Shown in pieces: positions 23,078 through 32,269 of a stretch of 64,000 nt of DNA. The notes beneath the pieces were generated by a model. The model ran no database searches. It was given only the letters and a program-made list of their open reading frames with translations, and was not told the origin of the DNA. The translations under genes were made by a program, and so were the position numbers. Source of the stretch: Fragilaria radians (lineage: Eukaryota; Bacillariophyta; Fragilariophyceae; Fragilariales; Fragilariaceae); assembly GCA_900642245.1 (NCBI GenBank), contig CAAAJI010000053.1, positions 47,197-111,196 of the forward strand, written 5' to 3'. Within the stretch, counting starts at the first letter, position 1, and every line of letters starts with the position of its first letter.

Positions 23078-23950
23078 ATGAATGCAAGTGAGATGACATC
23101 AAGGGAAGGGGATAAGGTTGTCCCATCATTATCTGTATCCAAAGCAAAAGATAAATCTCGTAATCGCTCGGAAACCAAGGATTCGAAGAGACAACGAGGA
23201 AACAAATTACGAGCAAAATCGGTTGGAATGCTGACTAAAATTGATGTAGCTGAAAAGTCGGATAATGTATCTCAAAAGATTATTTTTGGAGATAGCCTTC
23301 AAATAATTGAAAATGAAAATGCTTCTAAAAAAGACTCAATCGATAATGAACATAGTCGAAACGACGTGAGTGTTGCCGACGACGATGACAGCGACATTCC
23401 AGAAATCAAGGCGTCTGAAGCTAAATTGAGCGTGCTGATTCAAATGAAAGAAGAGAGGGAAGCGGTCATAGGATTGCGAAGCTTGGAAGGAAAGCGGAAA
23501 CGGAAGTCAAGCTCGAAGCAAACTATTTCAGTAGCCCAGATGGACGAACATTTCTTTGCACAGCTAGACGCTGACTTGGAGCGAGAACGTAAAGTAAAAA
23601 AGCAGGCCAAAGTCGAGCCGAAAGGAAAAAAGACAGTATTCTTGTTGACTAATCAAGAATCTGACATTGTCAGGTCACATGATAACAATCTTGCTGTTGT
23701 TGTTTTGGGAACAGAAACAGTGGTGGCAACGAGCACTGGGAGTAGGCCATCGAAAGAGGCGTTGTTATATTCCCGGACACTGCTTAAGGATGGAATAAGC
23801 GCTGTGAAAAAAAGTGTTGTCACTAAAAAGAAACCACTAAAAAAGGTTGGATGGAAGAGGTCAACAAAGATGACACGTGTTTTAATTGTAGGAAGAAAAC
23901 AGCGGCGATCCAACCCAGCCTTAAACTTTGGTATTAAAGTAAATAGGTAA
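23078..23950 (+). CDS. Basic, probably nuclear/nucleolar protein of unknown function
   Basis: A 290 aa single-exon protein with a very basic N-terminus (KAKDKSRNRSETKDSKRQR), an acidic patch (ADDDDSDIPE), a Lys/Arg block (GKRKRKSSSKQT), a short conserved-looking motif AQMDEHFFAQLDADLERE, and a basic C-terminus with KKKPLKKVGWKR and the ending NPALNFGIKVNR. These features suggest a nucleolar or chromatin-associated protein. I do not recognise the family. Codon use and composition look like real coding sequence and differ from the spacer. Only 29 bp separate its stop from that of the convergent PAP2 gene. Confidence 0.65.
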   Translation: MNASEMTSREGDKVVPSLSVSKAKDKSRNRSETKDSKRQRGNKLRAKSVGMLTKIDVAEKSDNVSQKIIFGDSLQIIENENASKKDSIDNEHSRNDVSVADDDDSDIPEIKASEAKLSVLIQMKEEREAVIGLRSLEGKRKRKSSSKQTISVAQMDEHFFAQLDADLERERKVKKQAKVEPKGKKTVFLLTNQESDIVRSHDNNLAVVVLGTETVVATSTGSRPSKEALLYSRTLLKDGISAVKKSVVTKKKPLKKVGWKRSTKMTRVLIVGRKQRRSNPALNFGIKVNR

Positions 23951-23979
23951 ATTGACTTAAAATGCTCACCTTTCTACAT

Positions 23980-24864
23980 TTATGACCCAAACCATAATCG
24001 ATAGGCAAAGCTTGCACAGGCAGCACCGAGTAATGACCCGCCAACAACATCTGCAGGGAAATGTTTATTGTCAACAACACGAGATGCTGCAATAAATAAT
24101 GCCAACGCAATAGGGATCAAGCTCAAAATTGAATTCAGTCGATTTAAGTGTGGAGTGTTGGTTCGGTATTGTAACGTGATTGAATTATTGGTTCTAATTA
24201 TCTCTCGAACACTGCTGATTCCGAAGCATCGTTCCAAATAATTCGAGAAGATTGACAATCCACAAAAAGCTGTAGAAGCATGGCCTGAGGGAAATGATTT
24301 ACGACTATCGTTATTTTCAATCCCCATGCAAGCAGAATAATCAGCGTTGGGTTCGCATAGATCGTAAAAAGACGGCCGTAAAAAGCCTATATAACACTTT
24401 AATAAATCTGTCACAAGAAATGTCAGACCAAATCCGATAAGGTAGATGCAAATCGAGTGATGTACATCTCCTGGTATTTGCACTACCCATTTAGCAAGTA
24501 TGAGCTGCATCAATAGCGGAAGAACGCCGGATATAATGACAAGAAAGAGAGTGGATATCGTATCTGAATCGAAAACTTCGTCTAGTGATAGATTACGAAC
24601 GTATTCTTCAGAAAGAAGTTTCTGGAATGGTATAGGGCGAATTCTAGGCGAACGAATGGCTAGATAAGGAATCATACAAAGGAGGAAAAAAATAATCGAT
24701 CCAGTCAATTCGATCGCAGCCGCCGATGGAAAATACTGAGATGGCGAGGGAGCCTGATCTAATTCCGTTTCAGCTTCGGAAGATAAAGCTCTTGCTTCGT
24801 CTCGGTGATCTCCCATGAGAGAAAACGGTACACTCAGCATTGCTATGGACACAGGGACTTGCAT
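23980..24864 (-). CDS. PAP2-family lipid phosphate phosphatase
   Basis: A 294 aa integral membrane phosphatase (type 2 phosphatidic acid phosphatase/lipid phosphate phosphatase), which removes phosphate from phosphatidic acid and related lipids. All three catalytic signatures are present: K156-x6-R163-P164 (KCYIGFLRP), P192-SGH (SFPSGHAST) and S261-R-x5-H268-x3-D272 (SRVVDNKHFPADVVGG). About six membrane spans surround them. The ATG at 24864 is the first in frame. It is divergent from TOP6B with 139 bp between the start codons, so the two may share a promoter region. Close paralogues in this fold act on glucose 6-phosphate or haloperoxidase substrates, but the motif spacing fits lipid phosphatases best. 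Confidence 0.9.
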   Translation of the reverse strand: MQVPVSIAMLSVPFSLMGDHRDEARALSSEAETELDQAPSPSQYFPSAAAIELTGSIIFFLLCMIPYLAIRSPRIRPIPFQKLLSEEYVRNLSLDEVFDSDTISTLFLVIISGVLPLLMQLILAKWVVQIPGDVHHSICIYLIGFGLTFLVTDLLKCYIGFLRPSFYDLCEPNADYSACMGIENNDSRKSFPSGHASTAFCGLSIFSNYLERCFGISSVREIIRTNNSITLQYRTNTPHLNRLNSILSLIPIALALFIAASRVVDNKHFPADVVGGSLLGAACASFAYRLWFGS

Positions 24865-25003
24865 AACGACGGTAGGGGGAATCTTGTGATTAACGAGGGC
24901 ATAATTACATTCACATTAAGGATAAATATAACGTTCCCGCGAGTGCGCCGACCGATAAGTTTGGTCACATTTCATTCTGTGTTTCACCTGACCATTGTAT
25001 ATC

Positions 25004-27365
25004 ATGGCACGAATTCTACAAGCCTTTCAATTGAATCCATCACTTGGTGGCTTTGGAAATGAAACGGGACTTTCTTTTCAAGAGGGCGACTGTGATGCTT
25101 TTGCCCAGATAGTAAAAGAATTAGTCGACAATGCTGTCGACGCATGCCGCCAAGATTCTGAGAATCGTATTCACCGTGTACGTGTCGAATTTCACCAAAT
25201 ATCGACAAACATATTGCGAGTAACTGTGACAGATAATGGATGTGGTATGGCGTGTATCCAAGACTGCGTAGAGGCGTTTCGGTCCAGCAAACGACCAAAT
25301 GATTCATCTCTGCAAAAGACTTCCGGTAGATACGGTATAGGATTAACCCTATGTCTTCTTCACGCACAACGATTAGTTCCCAATTCAACAGCATTAATAA
25401 CATCAGCAACAAAGTTATCGCATTCATTTCAACGGGCGGAGTACGTCGTGGATACTGTAGACGATTGTGTGAAATGCATTCATAAAGAGGAAACGTTGAA
25501 ATCCCGACGGGATGAATCAGGAACGTCGATTAGCATCCTTGTTCCGGTAAGTAATCCGTTTTTTTCCCAATTATCCACATGCAGATTTTCTTTCCTCTTC
25601 ATTATCTTTTGCACCGTCTTAGGGAGGTGTAATGGCCCATAAAGCATGGCCCAGACTCGCGGAATACTTTGCCCGATTTCAATTATCGCTTAGTCTTCCA
25701 TGCAGTCTCGAAGTAATGGCTCCTATTCTATCCACCGTTCCTCTCTTTGTTCGATCCTCCTTTGAGCGAAAGCTCAAAATCCAGTCGACGAAAGTAATGA
25801 AGCTTGTGTCAAAATTTAAAGATGACGAGGAATGGAACTTAGAAGATGAAAATGAAAATTCAGATTCAGATTCAGCTAGTTCTATTCGTTCACAGAAGGA
25901 GACACGCGAAGAGTTGCAGCGAGCTGTTTCTCAATTTTTGAAGTGCAATATCAGCCTAAGTAATATTGCTCATTCGATACAATCAATCAAGAATGGAAAA
26001 CGCAGAAGTAAAAATAGTCCGACTCTGGAAGTTGACATGATTGTTTATGACAAACCGTCGCGAGACGACGAGCATGACTCACTGACTCATGAAGCAGCTA
26101 TACCTTCAGCTCCAATGACTCTCATTCGTATGGTCAATCGAATTCCACTTCTAGATGGGGCAGAAGCCTGCGCATGCGGATTAGTTCAGTCCTTGGCATC
26201 AAAACAATCCCTGTGGACTTCCTTTGGTTTATCCGTGAGAAGTGGGCTTGATGAAACAGCGAATGATCTTAGACTATTTGCGCCAACATATGAGATTCGA
26301 GACTCTGATCATGTCGCGTCATTCTTTCAACATCGAAACCCTCATCAACTGTTTGATTTGCAGAATATGAACTGCGAAACGGATGACGGTGTATGGATGA
26401 AGGCTGAGGGAGACGAAGAGTCACGTACATCAGTTATTCTTAAACAATCAATTCCTCTGTTACCTGCGCATCTTCGACTAGGGAAAGTTCTCGTCATCAT
26501 TCAAATTAATGCACATCCTTCTCAGCTCCCTCTCCCAACTCTTTCCAAAAGCAGACTTCCTCTTAATCATGCCGCTATTGACAAAGCAGTAGAAGCGGGT
26601 CTTAAAGAATGTCTTCGTTCACTACAAACGACCAACCCTTGCCTCTTACTCACACCGAGTCAAATAAGAACATCGATTCGAGATACACGTTACATTCCTC
26701 TTACAGCTGCTTCTTTAGCTTGTATTATCTGTAAGTCTAAAGATGTAGAATTTCAACACAATGCCTTGACGTTGATTCTAAAGTGGAGCAGCGGAAATTT
26801 GCAAGCAATCGATCATGAAGAAGATGAACTAGATCTAGCAGCTTTTTCAATAACTAAATTGGGACCTTTGCTCGAAAAAAAACTACGATTTATTTGTTCC
26901 GAAGCTGATAAAAATAAGACCTCCACGAAAAGAGTAAAACGTCAGGACAGGATAATGACGAGAAGTAGAAGCGGAACAAGTAAAGGTCCTCCACCTTGCC
27001 TCCTACCTTACCGTGATGTATCATGGAGTTCCGCCATTTCTTCGCAGCCTCAAACCTTCGTCGAACCAAGGTCGGCAGAAGGTATCCTACAACAGCGTGA
27101 ATCGCTCGGGTCTCTTTTTTCCCAGGGAAATAATTATTGTGGAAATGTTCTTCAACTAGCTCATAAGACTTCCGAGGGTTCACTGGATATGGCACAGTCC
27201 CTATCATCTTCGGAAAGGATATCCAACTCATCCACAAGGACCGAATACGTCCATACAATTGAAAATTCGACCTTATTTCTTGAGAGTATAGAGGCGAAGA
27301 ATTCGCTTGATGTTTCGCAGACTTCAGTAGATAACAATGGCAAAGTTGACGCAATAGAGTGGTAG
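25004..27365 (+). CDS. TOP6B: DNA topoisomerase VI subunit B (TOP6B-like), two exons
   Basis: The ATPase subunit of the archaeal/plant-type topoisomerase VI, partner of TOP6A/SPO11-related subunits in endoreduplication or meiotic double-strand breaks. Exon 1 is 25004-25546, a 76 bp GT-AG intron follows (25547-25622), exon 2 is 25623-27365, about 761 aa. The GHKL ATP-binding motifs are intact: E39 in KELVDNAVDAC, D77 in DNGCG and GRYGIG at 108-113. The transducer region is recognised by MVNRIPLLDGAEACACGLV and LRLGKVLVIIQINA. After it comes a basic, Ser-rich tail (KRVKRQDRIMTRSRSG) with no known domain. The family is normally about 530 (archaea) to 670 aa (plants). Intact ATPase motifs argue for a true TOP6B rather than a degenerate meiotic TOPOVIBL. 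It is convergent with the aldo/keto reductase gene (22 bp between stops). Confidence 0.9.
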
Positions 27366-27387
27366 TTAGGTGCTAGAAATTTTAGTA

Positions 27388-28632
27388 TCAGGAGTTACTC
27401 TTTTTAACTTGCATATCTGTAAGATAGCCTCGCTCTATATCCCACACGTCTCCTAAGGGGCCCTTCCTCTTAGCAACCACTGAATCGATTGCATCACGCT
27501 CACCTTGAGATAGTGTAAAGGTGTGTGAGCGTACATTCTCAGCAATATGATCTTGATTTCGTACTCCGATCAAGACTGCTGCAACTGCTGAGGTTTCCAG
27601 GACGTAGCGTTGCGCAACGTTTGCAATCGTGCAATCGAGACAGCGCCCATCTTCATGTACTTGCTTTGCAATCATATCCATAGTTTGCAAGAGCTCCTGA
27701 ACCAGCTTCCACTCGCCAAATCTACCAGCTGTGTTGCTGTACATTCTCATACTTGGAGTATTCAAGTCGTCTTTGGTTGGTGGTCCCTTCCCTAAGTATC
27801 GCTTCGACAATATACCACTGCCCACTGTGCCGAATGCAATCAAGCTAATCTGATTTTCAGCACACCAATCTGCCATTCCTGATTGAATAGGCCTTCGATC
27901 CAAAGCTGACAGTTGTACTTGATGCGAAACTATTGGAACTCCGGCCTTTTTAAACTCTTGAAGACGCTTTAGGTCGAAATTCGTTGCCCCTATCTCTTGG
28001 ATTAAACCTTCTTCTTTTAACTCGGTTAACCATAGGGCAACATCAACGTATTTTGGGACATCATAGTTTGACCAGAAAAACTGAACTAAGGGAAGCTTTG
28101 ATACTTGAAGTCGTTCGCAAGATTTTTGGATCCGACTTCGCACTTCTGCTCTGTCAATTTCATCAAGAAATCGAAAGCAACAAAATTTGGTCAGTGGAAC
28201 CGCTACTGTGGGATTGTTTCTGACAAACTTGCCAACAATAAGCTCGGAAGGACCATAAATATCAGCTGTATCTATCGTTGTAACTCCTGCCGCTAAATGC
28301 GCTTCCATATTCGCTATAGCATCGATTTCTTTATACTTTCCATGTCCTCCAGCAAGTTGCCAATATCCTTGAATCATTCGCGATACTTCTAGATTGCTAC
28401 TTCCAAGCTTTATCTTAGGGACAGTTGAAAAAGAGATAGGCACATCCTCTGCATGTGAAGGAGTTTGAGGGAGAATCAAACCTGATGCAGAGGTGATGAT
28501 GGACGATGCTGTAATCCTCTCCAATAATTGACGTCGTGAAAATTCATCGGAGTTGCGTCTTGATATATCTGCTTGGAAAGATAGGCAAAAGGTGAGCAGT
28601 GATGATGTTATGATGAACCTCACACTGCACAT
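27388..28632 (-). CDS. Aldo/keto reductase with a plastid/thylakoid-lumen type presequence
   Basis: A 414 aa protein from ATG 28632; an in-frame ATG at 28737 would add 35 residues in front of the signal peptide, so I prefer the inner start. The presequence has three parts: a signal peptide (FIITSSLLTFCLSF), a Ser/Arg-rich stretch, and a twin-arginine motif RRQLLER (R33-R34) with a hydrophobic core ending in PSHAED, as in Tat substrates sent to the thylakoid lumen. The remainder is a single-domain aldo/keto reductase (KIKLGSSNLEVSRMIQGYW, DTADIYGPSE, IGATNFDLKRLQEF, AAVLIGVRN). Of the catalytic tetrad, D121, Y126 and K149 are in place, but the position expected for His (Q-F-H-W in most members) reads Q-F-F-W (F186). 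Substrate unknown. Confidence 0.85.
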   Translation of the reverse strand: MCSVRFIITSSLLTFCLSFQADISRRNSDEFSRRQLLERITASSIITSASGLILPQTPSHAEDVPISFSTVPKIKLGSSNLEVSRMIQGYWQLAGGHGKYKEIDAIANMEAHLAAGVTTIDTADIYGPSELIVGKFVRNNPTVAVPLTKFCCFRFLDEIDRAEVRSRIQKSCERLQVSKLPLVQFFWSNYDVPKYVDVALWLTELKEEGLIQEIGATNFDLKRLQEFKKAGVPIVSHQVQLSALDRRPIQSGMADWCAENQISLIAFGTVGSGILSKRYLGKGPPTKDDLNTPSMRMYSNTAGRFGEWKLVQELLQTMDMIAKQVHEDGRCLDCTIANVAQRYVLETSAVAAVLIGVRNQDHIAENVRSHTFTLSQGERDAIDSVVAKRKGPLGDVWDIERGYLTDMQVKKSNS

Positions 28633-30180
28633 TTTCTGGCTTATCAATGAGGCTTTACAAAATGTGTTCCCAAAAGTTGTAAACTGACGTATGTCAGGCT
28701 TAGTTTTTGGTAGAAAATGTGCTCTACGTGTCATCACAATTTTTAAGTGTAACTTACTGAAGTTAAAGACAAACTATCCAACATCAAGAGTTGAGAGATA
28801 AAACAACGCAAGAAAGTCTAGAGTATTTCAGGTAAGTATAAGAATGGATTATTTTCCACCCTTGGATATGACTGTATTCAACACCGATTGCTCCTTTTCT
28901 GTTGATCAAAATATTCTACTTAAATATTTAGCGCCAGATAGTTGGTGATGTATGACCACCTCAAATACAATTCTGCTATGAATTTCAGCGGTGACTTAAG
29001 CAGTCATATAATAAAGGGCTTATTGACATTTTCAAATCTTTGTGCTAGCATTGTGATCATTTTTTCATCATAAGTGTACTATACGTCAAAAGCAGAATAC
29101 TTTACGTTACTAATGAGTGAGGGAACGAATTGAACTATGCTACTATACAAGCTGCTCAAACCCAGCCAAAAATGATGACCATATGCAGCTCTTGTTTGCA
29201 TATGCTCCACGCATCGTATACAAATATAGGCAAAAAATGGAATATATGAAGCATACATGCGTTTTTCATTCCTAAGGATGGCTGTGCTTTGTTTTTGTAG
29301 TTGGGATTATAGGTAGGATCCAACTTTCCCTTTTCTATTTTTGATACCCTCCCCTTTCCTATTATCCCAGTTACTCATATTTAGTTACGGCGACGAAAGA
29401 CTTGACTAGAGTATCTTGAAGTCACTTTTCTTGTAGTATCCTTTTAAATTATCTAGATGAATTGATACCCATGAGAATTTGCTTGACCTATACATTTTCC
29501 CTTCAATAGCAATGTGATTAGGTAAGCATACGATTTTCACTTGAAAAAGTTACAGGGGAGTAACTTGAAGGCGTTGTAGTAACTAATGTATACTTAGAAT
29601 AAAATTCTTAGGGCCATCAGTTATGTCAGTACGTAAAGAATCTGAAAATGTTAATATGATTATCCTATTACATAAAGAATCTGAAAAATTTTATGTGATA
29701 AAGTTACATCTTTGCAAGAATTTAGGGAATCCTAGACATTTTCGAATAGCGATTACAATTGATAGAATATTTGCATACAATACTAAATTCTTGGCAAATT
29801 TCTATGACAATCCAAAAGAAGATTGCCGAAATAAATTCACTGCAGTTCATTTCGCGTTCAAAAAGTGGCTGGATGTTCCAAACAGCTGTGGGGCTAGTTC
29901 TGCCTCTCTACAAAGCGCTAAACTTTATACAAATATTGCTCATCTTCAATCTATTTGGTTATTACAGATAATACATACTACGTCATGAAATAGTTCACAG
30001 ATATGTAGTTACCACGTGTTGTGCATACGTGAAACCCTCACAAAATGAAAGTGTTTTTGTTGTATGCTATAATCGTTTTTTCTGTAAAAAAGTGTCATAT
30101 GAGTTTTCCCATAACCTTATTGAGCCTCAAGCCTATCCAACATTGTATCATCAAACACGCATCCTGGAAGGACCTGCAAC
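28633..30180. other. Intergenic between AKR and TIC22-like gene
   Basis: Divergent promoter region plus AT-rich spacer. A 121-codon open stretch on the + strand (29623-29988) has no recognisable domain or leader and looks random. Nothing else was seen. Confidence 0.35.
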
Positions 30181-31386
30181 ATGATAACTGCACATTATTC
30201 TCTCGTGTTTTTTTTTCTGTCACACTTCCATTTGCGCAGTGTACCTGCCTTCCCATTAGCATTACCAAGATCGATTCATCGCAACACCTTATCTCAAAAC
30301 ACCAATCGCCAGCACCCAAAGAACAATATACAATCCTGCCTTCATGGATTCCAGCAGAAGAACCCATCATCGTCATCTGTCCTTCTTTGGCTGTCTTCTG
30401 GTGGCAATGACGGAGAGGATATGACAAAGAGCTTCACAACCGTCGCAGGTCTTGTAGTAGTCGTGACACTTTTTGTTGGCGGAAGTATATTGCCTCTCCT
30501 TTCCGATATTGCTGGAGGGGGGGTCGCTCCTTTGGCAAACGCTGTTGCTACTCGAGATCAACAACAAGCTTCGCAGCAGCGACTTGTTACGAATGATAAG
30601 TACCGACTTTCGCGTGCAGCGATTCAAGAGAAGCTGAATTCAGTTCCAGTTTTTTTCATTGTTGATACTGAAACACACGAAATGCAAACTAATTTATTTA
30701 TGTCCTATAGGGACGCTCAAGAAGCAGCAATTAGACCCACCATGAACGTCAGGGCTACAACACTGGATCAAGTAGAGTAAGTCGTCATCGATTGTGTCTG
30801 ACAAATTAATCCTCTTGGCTTACTGATAATCACCAAATAGGTACCCCTTAGTTCTTCAGCGTGGTCGCATGCGTATGGCGCCGCCACCTCCTGAGATACA
30901 AAAGGCAGAGAGCGCCTTGGATACGAGTAACACATTGTATACTCTAATCCCGTCCAAGCAAGCAAAAATCGATGCCACTGACAGTTCCCTTACTCTGGAG
31001 CCCAGCGATATTCCATTATTTGTGGCCGACCGTCTTGCATTCGCTAGTCCCAATGGCGGCTTACAGGTACGTTCAGCCCTTGAACTTATCCGTTCTCCAT
31101 CGAGATGTCCATTTGTGTATTCCTTCTATACTTACCTTTTAATATTACTTCATTCGAATATGACTAGGTTCCTTTGTTCTTAGAAAAGCAAGATTGCGCT
31201 ACTAGTTATAGTCGTCTAAGGGGTACGAATCTCAATTTACCAGAAGTTCCAATCATCCGAATAACCACACTGAAGGATCAACTTCTTTCCATGGAACAAG
31301 GAACCCGACCTGGCCTTACACAACTTTCCTTTTATGCCTCAGCAGATGACGTGAATAAAGCAGTTGAAATACTGGGATTAGATTAA
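30181..31386 (+). CDS. TIC22-like plastid protein import component, three exons
   Basis: TIC22 proteins act between the envelope membranes in protein import into plastids. Exons 30181-30776, 30841-31066 and 31168-31386, separated by GT-AG introns of 64 and 101 bp, give 346 aa in one frame. The N-terminus is a signal peptide (SLVFFFLSHFHLRSVPA) followed by FPLALP, the Phe-after-cleavage motif of diatom plastid proteins, and then a transit-like region. A single hydrophobic segment (TTVAGLVVVVTLFVGGSI) comes before the conserved TIC22 domain: SVPVFFIVDTE, LFMSYRDAQEA, DIPLFVADRLAF, then VPLFLEKQDC across the last splice, and a C-terminal FYASADDVNKAVEIL. The domain has the usual family blocks in order. 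The hydrophobic segment suggests a membrane anchor, unlike the soluble plant form (inference). Confidence 0.8.
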
Positions 31387-32269
31387 ACTTTTAGTCTTTA
31401 AAATTGGCAAATGCGTCCTTTCATCTGCAATATTTTTCCAGAGTGCTCTCTTTGCGACAAAAGCCGTAGTAACATAACCATTGGCATCTAGCTCAAGAGT
31501 TTAAGTTCAGGTTTCTACCCTATAAAAAAAGATAAAGTTCGCGAACTGAAGCTGAATGAACGCTAACTTAAAACCCGCTCAAGCGTTGTCATATATTTCA
31601 ATCACGACTATAGTTCGAAACCAAACATGCTGATAAGTTTGTTTACAGTTTTGTTCTTGCATCAAATTCCGAAAACTTAAGCAGGCTGAATGAAGCGACA
31701 AAAAGAAATGGTAGATTTACGCAGAACATGTTGTCCGTACATTTCTAAGAGGCTGCATCCACACAATTCTGAGCCCCAATTGAGGTCCACACTTGAGTCT
31801 AAAGGTAACACCTTAATCTCGAATAATATTTCGGCCGTCATTGTTAAGACTTTTGCATGTATTCGATTTTATTTTGTTAACTGCAAACTTTATCGTAAAC
31901 TCACACTTTTTCATCCATTTTCGGCTAGTTTTCAACCCTGCGTAATACTTTCGAATGTAGCCATTGGGTTGTCATTCATGAATCATCTATCTCCATGAAT
32001 TAAAGGTGTCAATGTATAAAAATATCCGCGATGCATTTCGAGTGTTGTACGTAACTTTAGACAAAATAATAACGTTTTCCTAGGGTTAACAACAAAACAG
32101 GAAGAAAACTGGTGAACAGATGGATTTTTCATGTAGCTACATCATTCCCCGACTTACCAATCACATAAAGAACTATCTGTTTGCATTTTCTTCATGGCTA
32201 CGGAAATGCTATGCATAATCTCAAAAATATTTCCCAGAAAGATATGAATTTACTGCTCCGTTATTACTT
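31387..32269. other. Convergent spacer, no gene seen
   Basis: AT-rich spacer between the TIC22-like gene and the C2-TerD gene. A 102-codon open stretch at 31690-31998 (+) has no recognisable domain and is not supported. Confidence 0.35.

Noticed and set aside
29623..29988. 121-codon open stretch on the + strand with ATG.
   Set aside because: Random-like composition, no leader or domain, overlapping open stretches in another frame.
31690..31998. 102-codon open stretch on the + strand.
   Set aside because: No recognisable motif; composition resembles translated spacer.
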